DNA of 64,000 nucleotides from Bradyrhizobium mercantei (GTDB taxonomy: Bacteria > Pseudomonadota > Alphaproteobacteria > Rhizobiales > Xanthobacteraceae): contig NZ_MKFI01000002.1 of NCBI RefSeq assembly GCF_001982635.1, positions 857,313 through 921,312 of the forward strand, given 5' to 3'. The notes beneath the pieces were generated by a model, which was given only the letters and a program-made list of their open reading frames with translations, was not told where the DNA came from and made no database searches. This document shows, in pieces, positions 1 to 9,116 of the stretch (position 1 is its first letter; every line of letters begins with the position of its first letter). Position numbers and translations under genes: made by a program.

Positions 1-972
1 GGCGAAGGCGATGCGGTCGCGATGGTTGGGATCCATGTTGGCCTGGATCTTGAACACGAAGGCGCTCATGCGCGGCTCTGATGCCTCGACCTTGCGCAGA
101 TCGGAATCCTGCGCGCGCGGCGCCGGCGCGAACTTGCCGAGGCCCTCCAGCAAGTCGCCGACGCCGAAATTGCGCAGCGCGCTGCCGAAATAGACCGGCG
201 TCAGATGGCCCTCGCGGAACGCGGCGAGCTCGAACGGTTTGCAGGCCTCCGAGGCCAGCGCGAGTTCGTCCTTGACCTCGGCGACGTCGAGATTGGGGTT
301 GCGCTTGCCGAGATCGGCGATGTCGATCTGCTCGGTGGCGCCGGTCTTGGCGCCGCCGCCCTCGAGCAGCCGCACGCCGCCATTGACGACGTCATAGGTG
401 CCGAGGAAGTCGCGGCCGCGGCCGACCGGCCAGGTCATCGGCGTGGTGTCGAGCGCCAGCGTCTTCTCGATCTCGTCCAACAGCTCAAACGTGTCGCGGC
501 TCTCGCGGTCCATCTTGTTGATGAAGGTGATGATCGGGATGTCGCGCAGCCGGCACACCTCGAACAGTTTTCGCGTGCGCGCCTCGATGCCTTTCGCGGC
601 GTCGATCACCATGACCGCGGAATCGACCGCGGTCAGCGTGCGATAGGTATCTTCCGAAAAGTCCTCGTGGCCCGGCGTGTCCAGGAGGTTGAACACCAGC
701 TCGTTGAACTCGAAGGTCATCACCGAGGTGACGACCGAGATGCCGCGCTCGCGCTCGATCTTCATCCAGTCCGAGCGCGTGTTGCGCCGCTCGCCCTTGG
801 CCTTGACCTGGCCCGCGAGATTGATAGCGCCGCCGAACAGCAGCAGCTTTTCCGTCAGTGTGGTCTTGCCGGCGTCCGGATGCGAGATGATCGCAAAGGT
901 GCGCCGCCGCGCCACTTCCTCTGAAAGCGGCGAGCGGGACGGCGATTCGGCTGAAACTGAGATGTCGGACAT
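1..972 (-). CDS. prfC: Peptide chain release factor 3 (RF3), 3' end outside window
   Basis: GTPase that helps release class-I termination factors from the ribosome. The first 324 codons are present; the family is about 530 aa, so the C-terminal part lies left of the window. Read directly: P-loop SHPDAGKTT at residues 30-38, switch region [12 protein letters not shown] near 73-84, DTPGHEDF at 98-105 and NKMD at 152-155, the usual order for a translational GTPase. A second-domain segment begins near residue 300. The ATG at 972 gives the expected N-terminus. It is transcribed divergently from the guanidine-riboswitch exporter gene, with about 150 bp between the starts. Confidence 0.96.
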   Translation of the reverse strand, partial: MSDISVSAESPSRSPLSEEVARRRTFAIISHPDAGKTTLTEKLLLFGGAINLAGQVKAKGERRNTRSDWMKIERERGISVVTSVMTFEFNELVFNLLDTPGHEDFSEDTYRTLTAVDSAVMVIDAAKGIEARTRKLFEVCRLRDIPIITFINKMDRESRDTFELLDEIEKTLALDTTPMTWPVGRGRDFLGTYDVVNGGVRLLEGGGAKTGATEQIDIADLGKRNPNLDVAEVKDELALASEACKPFELAAFREGHLTPVYFGSALRNFGVGDLLEGLGKFAPAPRAQDSDLRKVEASEPRMSAFVFKIQANMDPNHRDRIAFA

Positions 973-1057
973 GGCGGGGCATTTGGCAGGGAAAACGGGC
1001 GCAATCAAGGGCGTTTTGTCGCAATGCGGAACGGTCGCCCCACCCCCATATAGGCGC

Positions 1058-1106
1058 GGGAAGGACGACCTTCTCCTCACCATACCATCTGCGGGGACGA
1101 CCCTGC
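1058..1106 (+). promoter_or_regulatory. Guanidine-II (mini-ykkC) riboswitch
   Basis: Two short hairpins with ACGA loops stand in tandem. Hairpin 1 pairs 1058-1064 with 1069-1075 around loop 1065-1068. Hairpin 2 pairs 1091-1096 with 1101-1106 around loop 1097-1100. Both loops fit the ACGR rule of the guanidine-II class. The second hairpin ends 6 nt before a GGAGGG ribosome binding site (1113-1118) and 18 nt before the start codon, so control is probably at translation initiation: guanidinium-bound hairpins would leave the ribosome binding site free. The downstream gene is an SMR exporter of SugE/Gdx type, the usual partner of this riboswitch class. Confidence 0.9.
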
Positions 1107-1124
1107 CTATCTGGAGGGTTCGTG

Positions 1125-1439
1125 ATGGCTTGGGCCATTCTGTTCACTGCTGGTCTGCTCGAGATCGGCTGGGCGATCGGGCTGAAATATACCGAAGGCT
1201 TCTCGCGGCTGGTGCCGTCGGTGCTGACGCTGGCGGCAATGGCCGGCAGCATCCTCCTGCTCGGCATCGCGCTGAAGACACTGCCGATTGGAACCGCCTA
1301 CGCGGTCTGGACCGGGATCGGCGCGGTCGGCACCGCGGCGCTCGGCATCATCCTGCTCGGCGAACCCGCGACCGCGATGCGGCTCGCCAGCATCGGGCTG
1401 ATCGTGTCCGGCATCGTCGGGCTGAAGCTGGTCGGTTAG
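1125..1439 (+). CDS. sugE: SMR-family guanidinium exporter (SugE/Gdx type)
   Basis: 104-aa protein with four predicted membrane helices, the standard SMR size. The conserved membrane glutamate is Glu13 in GLLEIGWA, and the SugE-type strings GLKYTEGF and [16 protein letters not shown] are present. SugE/Gdx members are dual-topology dimers that exchange guanidinium for protons. The ATG at 1125 was preferred to the overlapping GTG at 1122 because it gives the family N-terminus MAWA and a better distance from GGAGGG. The guanidine-II riboswitch directly upstream supports guanidinium as substrate. The stop codon abuts the stop of the convergent phosphate transporter gene. Confidence 0.93.
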   Translation: MAWAILFTAGLLEIGWAIGLKYTEGFSRLVPSVLTLAAMAGSILLLGIALKTLPIGTAYAVWTGIGAVGTAALGIILLGEPATAMRLASIGLIVSGIVGLKLVG

Positions 1440-2444
1440 TTACTTCAGAACCTGCACAATCCAGTAGGTCGCGGCGGCGACCGCGGCCGACGCCGGGATC
1501 GTGATCACCCAGGCGTAGACGATCGAGCTTGCCACGTTCCAGCGCACGGCGGAGAGCCGCCGTGCGGCGCCGACGCCGACGATGGCACCGGTGATGGTGT
1601 GGGTGGTGGAAACGGGAACCCCGAGATAGGTCGCCATGAACAGCGTCGCGGCGCCGCCGGTCTCGGCGCAAAACCCCTGCATCGGCGTCAGCTTGGTGAT
1701 GCGCAGCCCCATGGTGCGGACGATCCGCCAGCCGCCCATCAGCGTGCCCAGCGCCATCGCGCTCTGGCAGGCCAGCACGACCCAGAACGGAATTTCGAAG
1801 GTGTCACCGAGATGGCCCTGCGAATAGAGCAGCACGGCGATGATGCCCATGGTCTTCTGCGCGTCGTTGCCGCCATGGCCGAGCGAATAGAGCGAGGCCG
1901 AGGCGAATTGCAGGATGCGGAAGGCGCGATCGACCGCGAACGGCGTCGAGCGCACCGAGAGCCAGGACACGATCGCAACCAGCACCAGCGCCAGCAGGAA
2001 GCCGACCAGCGGCGACAGCACGATCGCGAGCAAGGTCTTGCTGAGCCCGCTCCACACCGCCGCCGAGATCCCCGCCTTCGCCATGCCGGCACCGACCAGG
2101 CCGCCGATCAGCGCGTGCGAGCTCGATGACGGAATCCCTAAGCCCCAGGTGATCACGTTCCAGACGATCGCACCGACCAGCGCGGCGAAGATCACGGTTG
2201 CGTCCACCACCTCGGGATCGATGATCCCGGTGCCGATCGTGTTGGCGACATGCAGGCCGAACACCGCGAAGGCGACGAAGTTGAAGAACGCCGCCCAGAA
2301 CACCGCATATTGCGGCCGCAGCACGCGGGTCGAGACGATGGTCGCGATCGAGTTCGCGGCATCGTGCAGGCCGTTCAGGAAATCGAACAGCAGCGCGACC
2401 GCGATCAGGATGGTCAGGACCGGAAGACCCAGCGTGGCGTCCAC
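1440..2444 (-). CDS. pit: PiT-family low-affinity phosphate transporter
   Basis: About 334 aa, almost entirely hydrophobic, with the duplicated PiT signatures: DFLNGLHDAANSIATI near the N-terminus and GGNDAQKTMGIIAVLL in the second half, plus GIPSSSSHALIGGLVGAG and GVPVSTTHTITGAIVG. These mark an inorganic phosphate:cation symporter. I chose the GTG at 2444: a longer frame exists, but its first 30 codons run through an intergenic palindromic repeat, and AAAGGCGGGG precedes the GTG. It follows the DUF47 gene on the same strand with the repeat between them, and the pair corresponds to the rhizobial orfA-pit operon. Confidence 0.92.
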   Translation of the reverse strand: MDATLGLPVLTILIAVALLFDFLNGLHDAANSIATIVSTRVLRPQYAVFWAAFFNFVAFAVFGLHVANTIGTGIIDPEVVDATVIFAALVGAIVWNVITWGLGIPSSSSHALIGGLVGAGMAKAGISAAVWSGLSKTLLAIVLSPLVGFLLALVLVAIVSWLSVRSTPFAVDRAFRILQFASASLYSLGHGGNDAQKTMGIIAVLLYSQGHLGDTFEIPFWVVLACQSAMALGTLMGGWRIVRTMGLRITKLTPMQGFCAETGGAATLFMATYLGVPVSTTHTITGAIVGVGAARRLSAVRWNVASSIVYAWVITIPASAAVAAATYWIVQVLK

Positions 2445-2473
2445 GTGATGCCCCGCCTTTAGTATGTTTTCTT

Positions 2474-2522
2474 GAGCATGATCTTGTCGGAAAACCGCTG
2501 CACACTTTTCCGGATCATGCTC
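2474..2522. repeat. Intergenic palindromic repeat, copy 1
   Basis: Perfect outer arms GAGCATGATC (2474-2483) and GATCATGCTC (2513-2522) enclose a second pairing between GTCGGAAAA and TTTTCCG. The right arm runs into the stop codon of the DUF47 gene. The same element, slightly shorter, recurs at 19136-19178. Elements of this type are abundant between genes in Bradyrhizobium (recalled, not searched). Here it sits between the two genes of the DUF47-pit operon and could act as an intercistronic hairpin. Confidence 0.8.
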
Positions 2523-3165
2523 AGATCTGCTCAATGACGATCGAGTTGATCTCGTTGGCGACGTCGTCGAAACGGTCGGCCACCTTCTCGAGGTGATCGT
2601 AGATCTCCGCGCCGACGATGAAGTCCATCGTGTTGGCGTCGCGGTGCTTGAGGAACAATTCCTTGAGCCCGATATCCTGGAGATCGTCGACCCGCCCCTC
2701 GAGCTTGGTCAGTTCCTCGGTGATCTGGGTCAGCATCGAGACGTTGTGGCCGATCGACTGCAGCAGAGGCAGCGCGCGGCCGACCAGATTGGCGCATTCG
2801 ACGATCAGGCCGCCCATCTCGCGCATCGGCGGCTCGAACTCGCGCACCTCGAACAGCATCACCGCCTTCGCGGTCGCCTGCATCTGGTCGACCGCGTCGT
2901 CCATCGCGGTGATCAGGTTCTTGATGTCGCCGCGGTCGAACGGGGTGATGAAGGTGCGGCGAACCGCGGTCAGTACCTCGCGGGTGACGCTGTCGGCGTC
3001 GTTCTCGAACTGGTTGACGCGCTGGCAGTAGACCGGCGTCTCCTCGCCGCCCTTCAGCATGTCCTGCAGCGCCAACGCGCACTGCACGGAGGTCTGGGCG
3101 TGACGGGCGAACAGGTCGAAAAATCGCTCTTCCTTGGGGAGGAAGGCGCGAAACCAGCGCAGCAT
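2521..3165 (-). CDS. DUF47 family PhoU-like regulator of phosphate transport
   Basis: 214 aa, all-helical PhoU-like protein of the DUF47/TIGR00153 type. It begins MLRWFRAFLPKEERFFDLF, and the body contains the paired PhoU-type helices with E/D-x-x-x-D positions such as ENDADSVTREV and DAVDQMQATAKAV. Proteins of this family are usually encoded next to PiT transporters and are thought to modulate them in the cytoplasm. In Sinorhizobium meliloti the equivalent gene is orfA of the orfA-pit operon. The transcript continues into pit after about 76 bp. A Pho-box-like repeat lies 39 bp upstream of the ATG. Confidence 0.9.
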   Translation of the reverse strand: MLRWFRAFLPKEERFFDLFARHAQTSVQCALALQDMLKGGEETPVYCQRVNQFENDADSVTREVLTAVRRTFITPFDRGDIKNLITAMDDAVDQMQATAKAVMLFEVREFEPPMREMGGLIVECANLVGRALPLLQSIGHNVSMLTQITEELTKLEGRVDDLQDIGLKELFLKHRDANTMDFIVGAEIYDHLEKVADRFDDVANEINSIVIEQI

Positions 3166-3203
3166 GTTTCAGTTCCATCGTTCCGGGACAGCCCTTTTAG
3201 CGA

Positions 3204-3221
3204 CTGTCACAAAACTGTCAT
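3204..3221 (+). promoter_or_regulatory. Pho box (PhoB site) upstream of DUF47-pit
   Basis: The direct repeat CTGTCAC-AAAA-CTGTCAT matches the PhoB box consensus (two CTGTCA-type heptamers separated by 4 A/T bases). It is read on the plus strand, so it points away from the DUF47-pit operon whose start codon is at 3165. In S. meliloti orfA-pit is repressed by PhoB under phosphate limitation, and a non-activating orientation would agree with that. No gene lies downstream on the plus strand that could be activated instead. Confidence 0.8.
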
Positions 3222-3252
3222 AGAACAAATTGCGCTGAAAGCACCTCGGCTT

Positions 3253-3272
3253 GGCCGCCCGGATGGGCGGTC
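3253..3272 (-). terminator. Possible hairpin downstream of the liv operon
   Basis: 8-bp arms GGCCGCCC (3253-3260) and GGGCGGTC (3265-3272) with one G-U pair and a 4-nt loop, about 45 bp past the stop of livM. There is no U-run, so intrinsic termination is uncertain. Confidence 0.3.
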
Positions 3273-3314
3273 ATCCACTGCTATATCGAAGGGAGCGAGG
3301 TCGGCCCCCTGCCC

Positions 3315-4283
3315 TCAGAGCGACCGCCGCAACAGATGAGCCAGTTCGCCGACCAGACCGCGCCGGAACAGCAGCACACAGGCCACGAAGATCACGCCCT
3401 GGATCACCGTCACCCACTGGCCGAAACCGGCCAGATATTGCTGCATGGCGATGATCACGAACGCGCCGACCACCGGCCCGAAGATGGTGCCGAGGCCGCC
3501 GACCAGCGTCATCAGCACGATTTCACCGGACATCGACCAGTGCACGTCGGTGAGCGAAGCGTTCTGCGCCACGAACACCTTCAGCGAGCCGGCAAAGCCC
3601 GCCAGCGTGCCCGACAGGACATAGGCCAGCATCTTGTACTGGTCGGTCTTGTAGCCAAGCGAGATCGCGCGCGGCTCGTTCTCGCGGATCGACTTCAGGA
3701 CCTCGCCGAACGGCGAGTTGATGGTGCGGTAGATCAGCAGGAAGCCGCCGAGGAAGCCGACCAGCACGACGTAATACAACACCAGCGGCTTCGAGAGATC
3801 GAAGATCCCGAACAAATGGCCCTGCGGGATGCCCTGGATGCCGTCTTCGCCATGGGTGAACGGCGCCTGCAGATAGAGGAAGTAGAGCAGCTGCGACAGC
3901 GCCAGGGTGATCATCGAGAAATAGATGCCCTGCCGCTTGATCGAGATGTAGCCGGTGACGAGGCCGAGCAGCGCCGCCGCGGCGGTGCCGACCACGATGC
4001 CGAGCTCCGGCGTGAGCCCCCACACCTTGAGCGCATGCGCCGAGACGTAGCCGGCGGTGCCGAGGAACATGGCGTGGCCGAACGACAGCAGGCCGCCATA
4101 GCCGATCAGCAGGTTAAAGGCGCAGGCGAGCAGCGCAAAGCACAGCGCCTGCATCACGAAGAACGGATAGATCCCCGTGAACGGCACCACCGCCAGCAGC
4201 ACCGCCATCACGGCGAATACGATCATCTCGTCGCGCATCGCGCGCGGCGTCACCGGAAGTGTATCGTCGGTCAATGCTGACAT
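3315..4283 (-). CDS. livM: Branched-chain amino acid-type ABC transporter permease (LivM)
   Basis: 322-aa inner-membrane permease of the LivM class with about 9-10 hydrophobic segments. The cytoplasmic coupling loop reads SIRENEPRAISLGY near residue 200, where LivM proteins contact the ATPases. The middle, YISIKRQGIYFSMITLALSQ, is typical of the family. It is the last gene of a five-gene unit (livG-livF-binding protein-livH-livM); its ATG lies 1 nt after the livH stop, so the two permeases are probably translationally coupled. HAAT-family systems import branched-chain or other amino acids, amides or aromatic acids, so the substrate cannot be read from the permease. Confidence 0.92.
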   Translation of the reverse strand: MSALTDDTLPVTPRAMRDEMIVFAVMAVLLAVVPFTGIYPFFVMQALCFALLACAFNLLIGYGGLLSFGHAMFLGTAGYVSAHALKVWGLTPELGIVVGTAAAALLGLVTGYISIKRQGIYFSMITLALSQLLYFLYLQAPFTHGEDGIQGIPQGHLFGIFDLSKPLVLYYVVLVGFLGGFLLIYRTINSPFGEVLKSIRENEPRAISLGYKTDQYKMLAYVLSGTLAGFAGSLKVFVAQNASLTDVHWSMSGEIVLMTLVGGLGTIFGPVVGAFVIIAMQQYLAGFGQWVTVIQGVIFVACVLLFRRGLVGELAHLLRRSL

Positions 4284-4284
4284 A

Positions 4285-5148
4285 TCAGGCCGCCCGTCCC
4301 GTCAGTCCCGTTGGCTTCACAAGCAACACCACCACCATCAGGACAAACACCACGGTGTTGGAGGCCTCGGGATAAAAATACTTGGTCAGTCCCTCGATCA
4401 CGCCGAGCGCGAAGCCCGTGATGATCGAGCCCATGATCGAGCCCATGCCGCCGATCACCACCACCGCGAACACCACGATGATGAGATCGGCGCCCATCAG
4501 CGGGCGGACCTGGTTGATCGGCGCCGACAAGACGCCGGCGAGCGCGGCGAGACCGACGCCGAGCCCGTAGGTCAGCGTGATCATGCGCGGCACGTTGATG
4601 CCGAAGGCGCGCACCAGCGTCGGGTTCTCGGTGGCGGCGCGCAAGTAGGCGCCGAGCTGCGTCTTCTCGATCAGGAACCAGGTGGCAAGGCACACCACCA
4701 GCGAGAAGATGACGACCCAGCCGCGATAGACGGGTAAGAACATGAAGCCGAGATTGACGCCGCCCTTGAGCTGATCCGGGATCGAGTACGGCAGGCCCGA
4801 GGAGCCGAAATAGTTCTGGAACACGCCCTGCACGATCAGCGCGATGCCGAAGGTCAAGAGCAGTCCGTAGAGGTGGTCGAGGCCGGTCAGCCATTGCAGC
4901 ATGGTCCGCTCCAAGATCATGCCGAAAATGCCGACCACCACGGGCGCGATGATCAGCGCCCACCAGTAGTTGATGCCGCCCAGATTGAGCAGGAAATACG
5001 CCACGAAGGCGCCCATCATGTAGAGCGCGCCATGCGCGAAATTGATGATGTTGAGCATGCCGAAGATGACGGCGAGCCCCAGACTGAGCAGCGCGTAGAA
5101 CGAGCCGTTGATCAGTCCCACCAGAAGCTGTGCGTAGAGAGCCTGCAT
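4285..5148 (-). CDS. livH: Branched-chain amino acid-type ABC transporter permease (LivH)
   Basis: 287-aa permease. The N-terminal QLLVGLINGSFYALLSLGLA and following GMLNIINFAHGALYMMGAF are LivH hallmarks. The coupling loop is RAATENPTLVRAFGIN near residue 170. It forms the membrane channel together with LivM, encoded 1 nt downstream. It is separated from the upstream binding-protein gene by a strong hairpin (5176-5205). Confidence 0.92.
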   Translation of the reverse strand: MQALYAQLLVGLINGSFYALLSLGLAVIFGMLNIINFAHGALYMMGAFVAYFLLNLGGINYWWALIIAPVVVGIFGMILERTMLQWLTGLDHLYGLLLTFGIALIVQGVFQNYFGSSGLPYSIPDQLKGGVNLGFMFLPVYRGWVVIFSLVVCLATWFLIEKTQLGAYLRAATENPTLVRAFGINVPRMITLTYGLGVGLAALAGVLSAPINQVRPLMGADLIIVVFAVVVIGGMGSIMGSIITGFALGVIEGLTKYFYPEASNTVVFVLMVVVLLVKPTGLTGRAA

Positions 5149-5175
5149 CGAATGAGCTTTCGCTAGATAGATGAA

Positions 5176-5205
5176 GCCCGCCGGCCACGCGCATGGCCGG
5201 CGGGC
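5176..5205 (-). terminator. Strong intercistronic hairpin between binding-protein gene and livH
   Basis: A perfect 11-bp stem, GCCCGCCGGCC (5176-5186) with GGCCGGCGGGC (5195-5205), and an 8-nt loop lie 8 bp after the binding-protein stop codon and about 28 bp before the livH start. There is no U-run, so it is more likely a processing or 3'-stabilising hairpin that raises binding-protein mRNA over permease mRNA, as in many ABC operons, than a full terminator. Confidence 0.55.
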
Positions 5206-5212
5206 ATGACCG

Positions 5213-6433
5213 TCACTTCTTCAGAAGCGCACAGGTGCTCTTGTCGAGCGGCGTGAAGGCCTGGTTGCCCGGCACGGTGCCGACCAGCTTGTAGAAGTCC
5301 CACGGCCCCTTGGACTCCGAGGGCTTCTTCACCTCGAACAGATAGGCGTCGTGGGTGACGCGGCCGTTGGCCTCGATCTCGCCCTTGCCGAACAGCGGAT
5401 CGTCGGTCGGGATCGTCTTCATCTTCGCGACCACCTTGGCGCCGTCATGCGGATTGCCGCCGAGCGCTTCCAGCGCCTTGAAGTAATGCATCAGGCCCGC
5501 ATAGACGCCGGCCTGCACCATGGTCGGCGGCGCGCTGTTCTTCATCCGCGCCGAGAAGCGTTTGGAGAACGCGCGGGTGTTGTCGTTGAGGTCCCAGTAG
5601 AACGTCTCGGTGAAGTTGAGGCCCTGCGCGGTCTCGAGCCCGATCGCCTTGACGTCGGTGAGGAACAGCAGGAGCGCGGCGAGCTTCTGGCCGCCCTTGA
5701 CGATGCCGAACTCGGCCGCCTGCTTGATCGAGTTGGTGGTGTCGCCGCCGGCATTGGCGAGACCGATGATCTTGGCCTTGGAGGCCTGCGCCTGCAGCAG
5801 GAACGAGGAGAAGTCAGCGGTGTTGAGTGGATGCTTGACGCCGCCGACCACCTTGCCGCCGTTGGCGACGACAACCGCGGTGGTGTCACGCTCCAGCGCC
5901 GCGCCGAACGCGTAGTCCGCGGTCAGGAAGAACCAGGTGTCTCCGCCCGCCTTCACCAGCGCCTGGCCGGTGGCGTGCGCCAGCATGTAGGTGTCGTAGG
6001 TCCAGTGCACCGTGTTCGGCGAGCACTGCGCGTTGGTGAGGTCCGAGGTCGCGGCACCCGAATTGATGTAGACGCCGTTCTTTTCCTTGACGACGTTGTT
6101 GACCGCGAGCGCGACGCCGGAATTCGGCACGTCGACCACGGTGTCGACCTTGTCGACGTCGAACCACTGGCGGGCGATGGTGGTGCCGATATCGGGCTTG
6201 TTCTGGTGATCGCCGGAGATCAGGTCGATGGTCCAGCCCTTGGCCTTGAGGCCGGAGTCCTCGATCGCCATCTGCGCCGCCAGCGTCGAGCCGGGACCGG
6301 CGAGGTCCGCGTAGAGGCCGGACTGGTCCGACAACACGCCGATCTTGACGACCTTGTCGTCGGCGGAGGCAATGCTGGCGACGCTGAGCGCCAGCGCGGT
6401 GCCGAGCAGAAGCGCTGAAATCGTGTTCTTCAT
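5213..6433 (-). CDS. Periplasmic binding protein of a branched-chain amino acid-type ABC transporter
   Basis: 406 aa with a Sec signal peptide (MKNTISALLLGTALALSVAS, cleavage probably after ASA near residue 24). The mature part begins DDKVVKIGVLSDQSGLYADL, the Peripla_BP_6 opening strand and ligand loop. Two alpha/beta lobes follow with GDHQNKPDIG and FFLTADYAFG, as in Leu/Ile/Val-type receptors. It lies between livF and livH in the same operon. Binding-pocket residues do not allow a firm substrate call. Confidence 0.9.
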   Translation of the reverse strand: MKNTISALLLGTALALSVASIASADDKVVKIGVLSDQSGLYADLAGPGSTLAAQMAIEDSGLKAKGWTIDLISGDHQNKPDIGTTIARQWFDVDKVDTVVDVPNSGVALAVNNVVKEKNGVYINSGAATSDLTNAQCSPNTVHWTYDTYMLAHATGQALVKAGGDTWFFLTADYAFGAALERDTTAVVVANGGKVVGGVKHPLNTADFSSFLLQAQASKAKIIGLANAGGDTTNSIKQAAEFGIVKGGQKLAALLLFLTDVKAIGLETAQGLNFTETFYWDLNDNTRAFSKRFSARMKNSAPPTMVQAGVYAGLMHYFKALEALGGNPHDGAKVVAKMKTIPTDDPLFGKGEIEANGRVTHDAYLFEVKKPSESKGPWDFYKLVGTVPGNQAFTPLDKSTCALLKK

Positions 6434-6476
6434 GTGCGTATTCCCTCAGTCTTTAAATTTTCTGGCTCGGGCGATG

Positions 6477-7212
<736 letters not shown>

Positions 7213-7220
<8 letters not shown>

Positions 7221-7989
7221 GACCCGCTCCCAGATAGGCTTCCTTCACGCGCTCGTCCTTGGAGAGGTCGGCGTAATTGCCCTCCGCCAGCACCTGCCCG
7301 CGCGTCAGCACGGTGATGATGTCGGAGAGGTTGGCCACCACCGAGAGGTTATGCTCGACCATCAGGATGGTGTATTTGGCCGAGATCCGCTTGATCAGCG
7401 CCGCGATCTTGTCGATGTCCTCGTGGCCCATGCCGGCCATCGGTTCGTCGAGCAGCATCATCTCGGGGTCGAGCGCGAGCGTCGTTGCAATTTCAAGTGC
7501 GCGCTTGCGGCCATACGGCATCTCGACCGCCGGCGTATTGGCGAATTCGCTCAGGCCGACGTCGTTCAGCAGTTCATGCGCGCGCGGATTGAAGCGGTCG
7601 AGCACGGTCTTGGAGCGCCAGAAATCGAACGACGAACCGTGCTGGCGCTGCAGCGCCACGCGCACGTTTTCGAGCGCGGTGAGATGCGGAAATACCGCCG
7701 AAATCTGGAACGAACGGACCAGCCCGAGCCGCGCCACGTCGGCCGGCGGCATCGCGGTGATGTCCTGGCCCTTGTAGCGAATCTGCCCGCCCGTCGGCTT
7801 CAGGAATTTGGTCAGCAGATTGAAACAGGTCGTCTTGCCGGCGCCGTTCGGCCCGATCAACGCATGGATACTGCCGCGACGCACCTTCAGCGCGACGTCG
7901 CGAACGGCGAAGAAACCCGCGAATTCCTTGGTCAATCCGCTGGTTTCGAGGATGAACTCATCGGCCAAATAGATTCCCCCATACGCCAT
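7213..7989 (-). CDS. livG: ABC transporter ATP-binding protein (LivG)
   Basis: 258 aa. Walker A GPNGAGKT at residues 46-53, Walker B MMLLDEPMAGMG. The signature loop is unusual, MPYGRKRALE in place of the common LSYGxQRxLE, but LivG signatures vary. The insert QISAVFPHLTALENVRVAL is LivG-like. It is the first gene of the liv unit; about 300 bp of non-coding DNA precede it. Confidence 0.91.
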
Positions 7990-8294
7990 CGCCGCGAAGC
8001 CCCTCGCCCGCGTGGCCTGCTTTTATCGTGTCCGACAGGTTGTCCGTACGTCTTGGAAACCGTCCGGGGCCTGTCGCCTCCGGGCCGGAATATGCCGTCA
8101 TCTGCGGCGGTTACGCAAGGTGCAAAGCTGTGCAGTGCGATATCGTCGCGACTGGTTCCGGTTGATCCTTAGTCGAATGGCGTTCGGGCGGGCTTTGCGC
8201 CTCGGAAAGTCGCCATTAAGGCTGTTTTGCTCCGGTCACTCCCTTTCATAGAATATTTCCGCCTCTCGCCGAAGCTCCGGCCATTGCATGATGA

Positions 8295-8420
8295 ATGGCT
8301 AGAGCCTTGCATTTCGAGAGCGCCAATTCCTCGGTCGTCAAATCGATCCGGCAACGTGACATCCTGAACACGTGGCTGCGGCTTTATGCCCGCAGCCAAA
8401 CCATCCCGCGCTTCGGCTAG
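8295..8420 (+). pseudogene. Truncated paralogue of the downstream PAS_5 gene
   Basis: A 41-codon frame whose product ends in PRFG. Its residues 9-30 (SANSSVVKSIRQRDILNTWL) line up with the first 25 residues of the adjacent intact protein (SADPSVVKSITQRVLLNAWL), sharing SSVVKSI-QR--LN-WLR. It stops after only the first helix, and the next gene starts 3 nt later. It looks like the 5' remnant of a tandem duplicate, although translation as a short peptide cannot be excluded. The sequence between livG and this frame (7990-8294) shows nothing I can assign. Confidence 0.6.
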
Positions 8421-8423
8421 CCG

Positions 8424-9041
8424 ATGCCATTCAAGAGCGCCGATCCATCGGTGGTCAAATCGATCACGCAGCGGGTGCTGCTGAACGCCTGGCTGCGCGC
8501 ACTGCGCACGCCGGACACGCTTCCCCTGCTCTGCGACTTCCACACCGAGGGCAGCGCCGACGAGCGCGCCGACATGATGGGCTTTGACGTGGTGGGCAGC
8601 GGCGACGACGCGCGCTTCCTGATCACGCAGGAAGGCGCGCGGCTGACGAGCGCCTATGGCAACGAGCATGTCGATCCGCGGCTGCGCACCAACCGCTATC
8701 TCGACGACGCGATCGGCCCGGAGCGTTATGCCGGCGTGATCCGGTCCTATCGGGCCTGCCTGACGCGCAAGCGTCCGACCTACACGGTTGCGGAGGTCGC
8801 GGACGCCGACGGCAAGGACGTCTCCTATGAGCGGCTGCTGCTGCCGTTCGGATGTGGCGATCGTGTCGAACACATCATCGGCTCCTACAAGGCGATCAGC
8901 ATCGACGGCGGCTTCCGGCTGCACAATCTGATGGGCGTGAAGGCGAAGGCCGTCCCGGTCGTCACCGTCCGCGCGGTGATCGACCGCAGGTTCGTGCCGG
9001 CGGATCGTGCGGCAAGCCAGGATGCGGTCGAGTTGATCTAG
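8424..9041 (+). CDS. PAS_5 family protein (PAS domain, function unknown)
   Basis: 205 aa. The layout matches the PAS_5 group common in Rhodospirillales and Bradyrhizobium: an N-terminal helix (VVKSITQRVLLNAWL), a PAS core with ARFLITQEGARLTSAYG near residues 72-90, LDDAIGPERY, and a C-terminal strand YERLLLPFGCGDRVEHIIG followed by YKAISIDGGF. These are stand-alone cytoplasmic PAS modules without an obvious output domain. It follows its own truncated paralogue by 3 nt. No ligand can be deduced. Confidence 0.75.
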   Translation: MPFKSADPSVVKSITQRVLLNAWLRALRTPDTLPLLCDFHTEGSADERADMMGFDVVGSGDDARFLITQEGARLTSAYGNEHVDPRLRTNRYLDDAIGPERYAGVIRSYRACLTRKRPTYTVAEVADADGKDVSYERLLLPFGCGDRVEHIIGSYKAISIDGGFRLHNLMGVKAKAVPVVTVRAVIDRRFVPADRAASQDAVELI

Positions 9042-9116
9042 GGCGCGTACTCATACATCCGCCGGCTCTACCCCCGAAAACCGGAGCGGAAATTCGCCAC
9101 GACGCAGCTTTCGCAT

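Noticed and set aside
485..1267. Minus-strand frame overlapping the prfC start
   Set aside because: Shifted frame of prfC; the correct frame carries the P-loop, DTPGH and NKMD motifs.
3336..4280. Plus-strand open frame of 314 codons over livM
   Set aside because: Antisense shadow of livM with extreme Gln/Asp/His/Arg content.
8012..8251. 79-codon plus-strand frame in the livG-PAS gap
   Set aside because: No ribosome binding site, Arg/Cys-rich product without family pattern.
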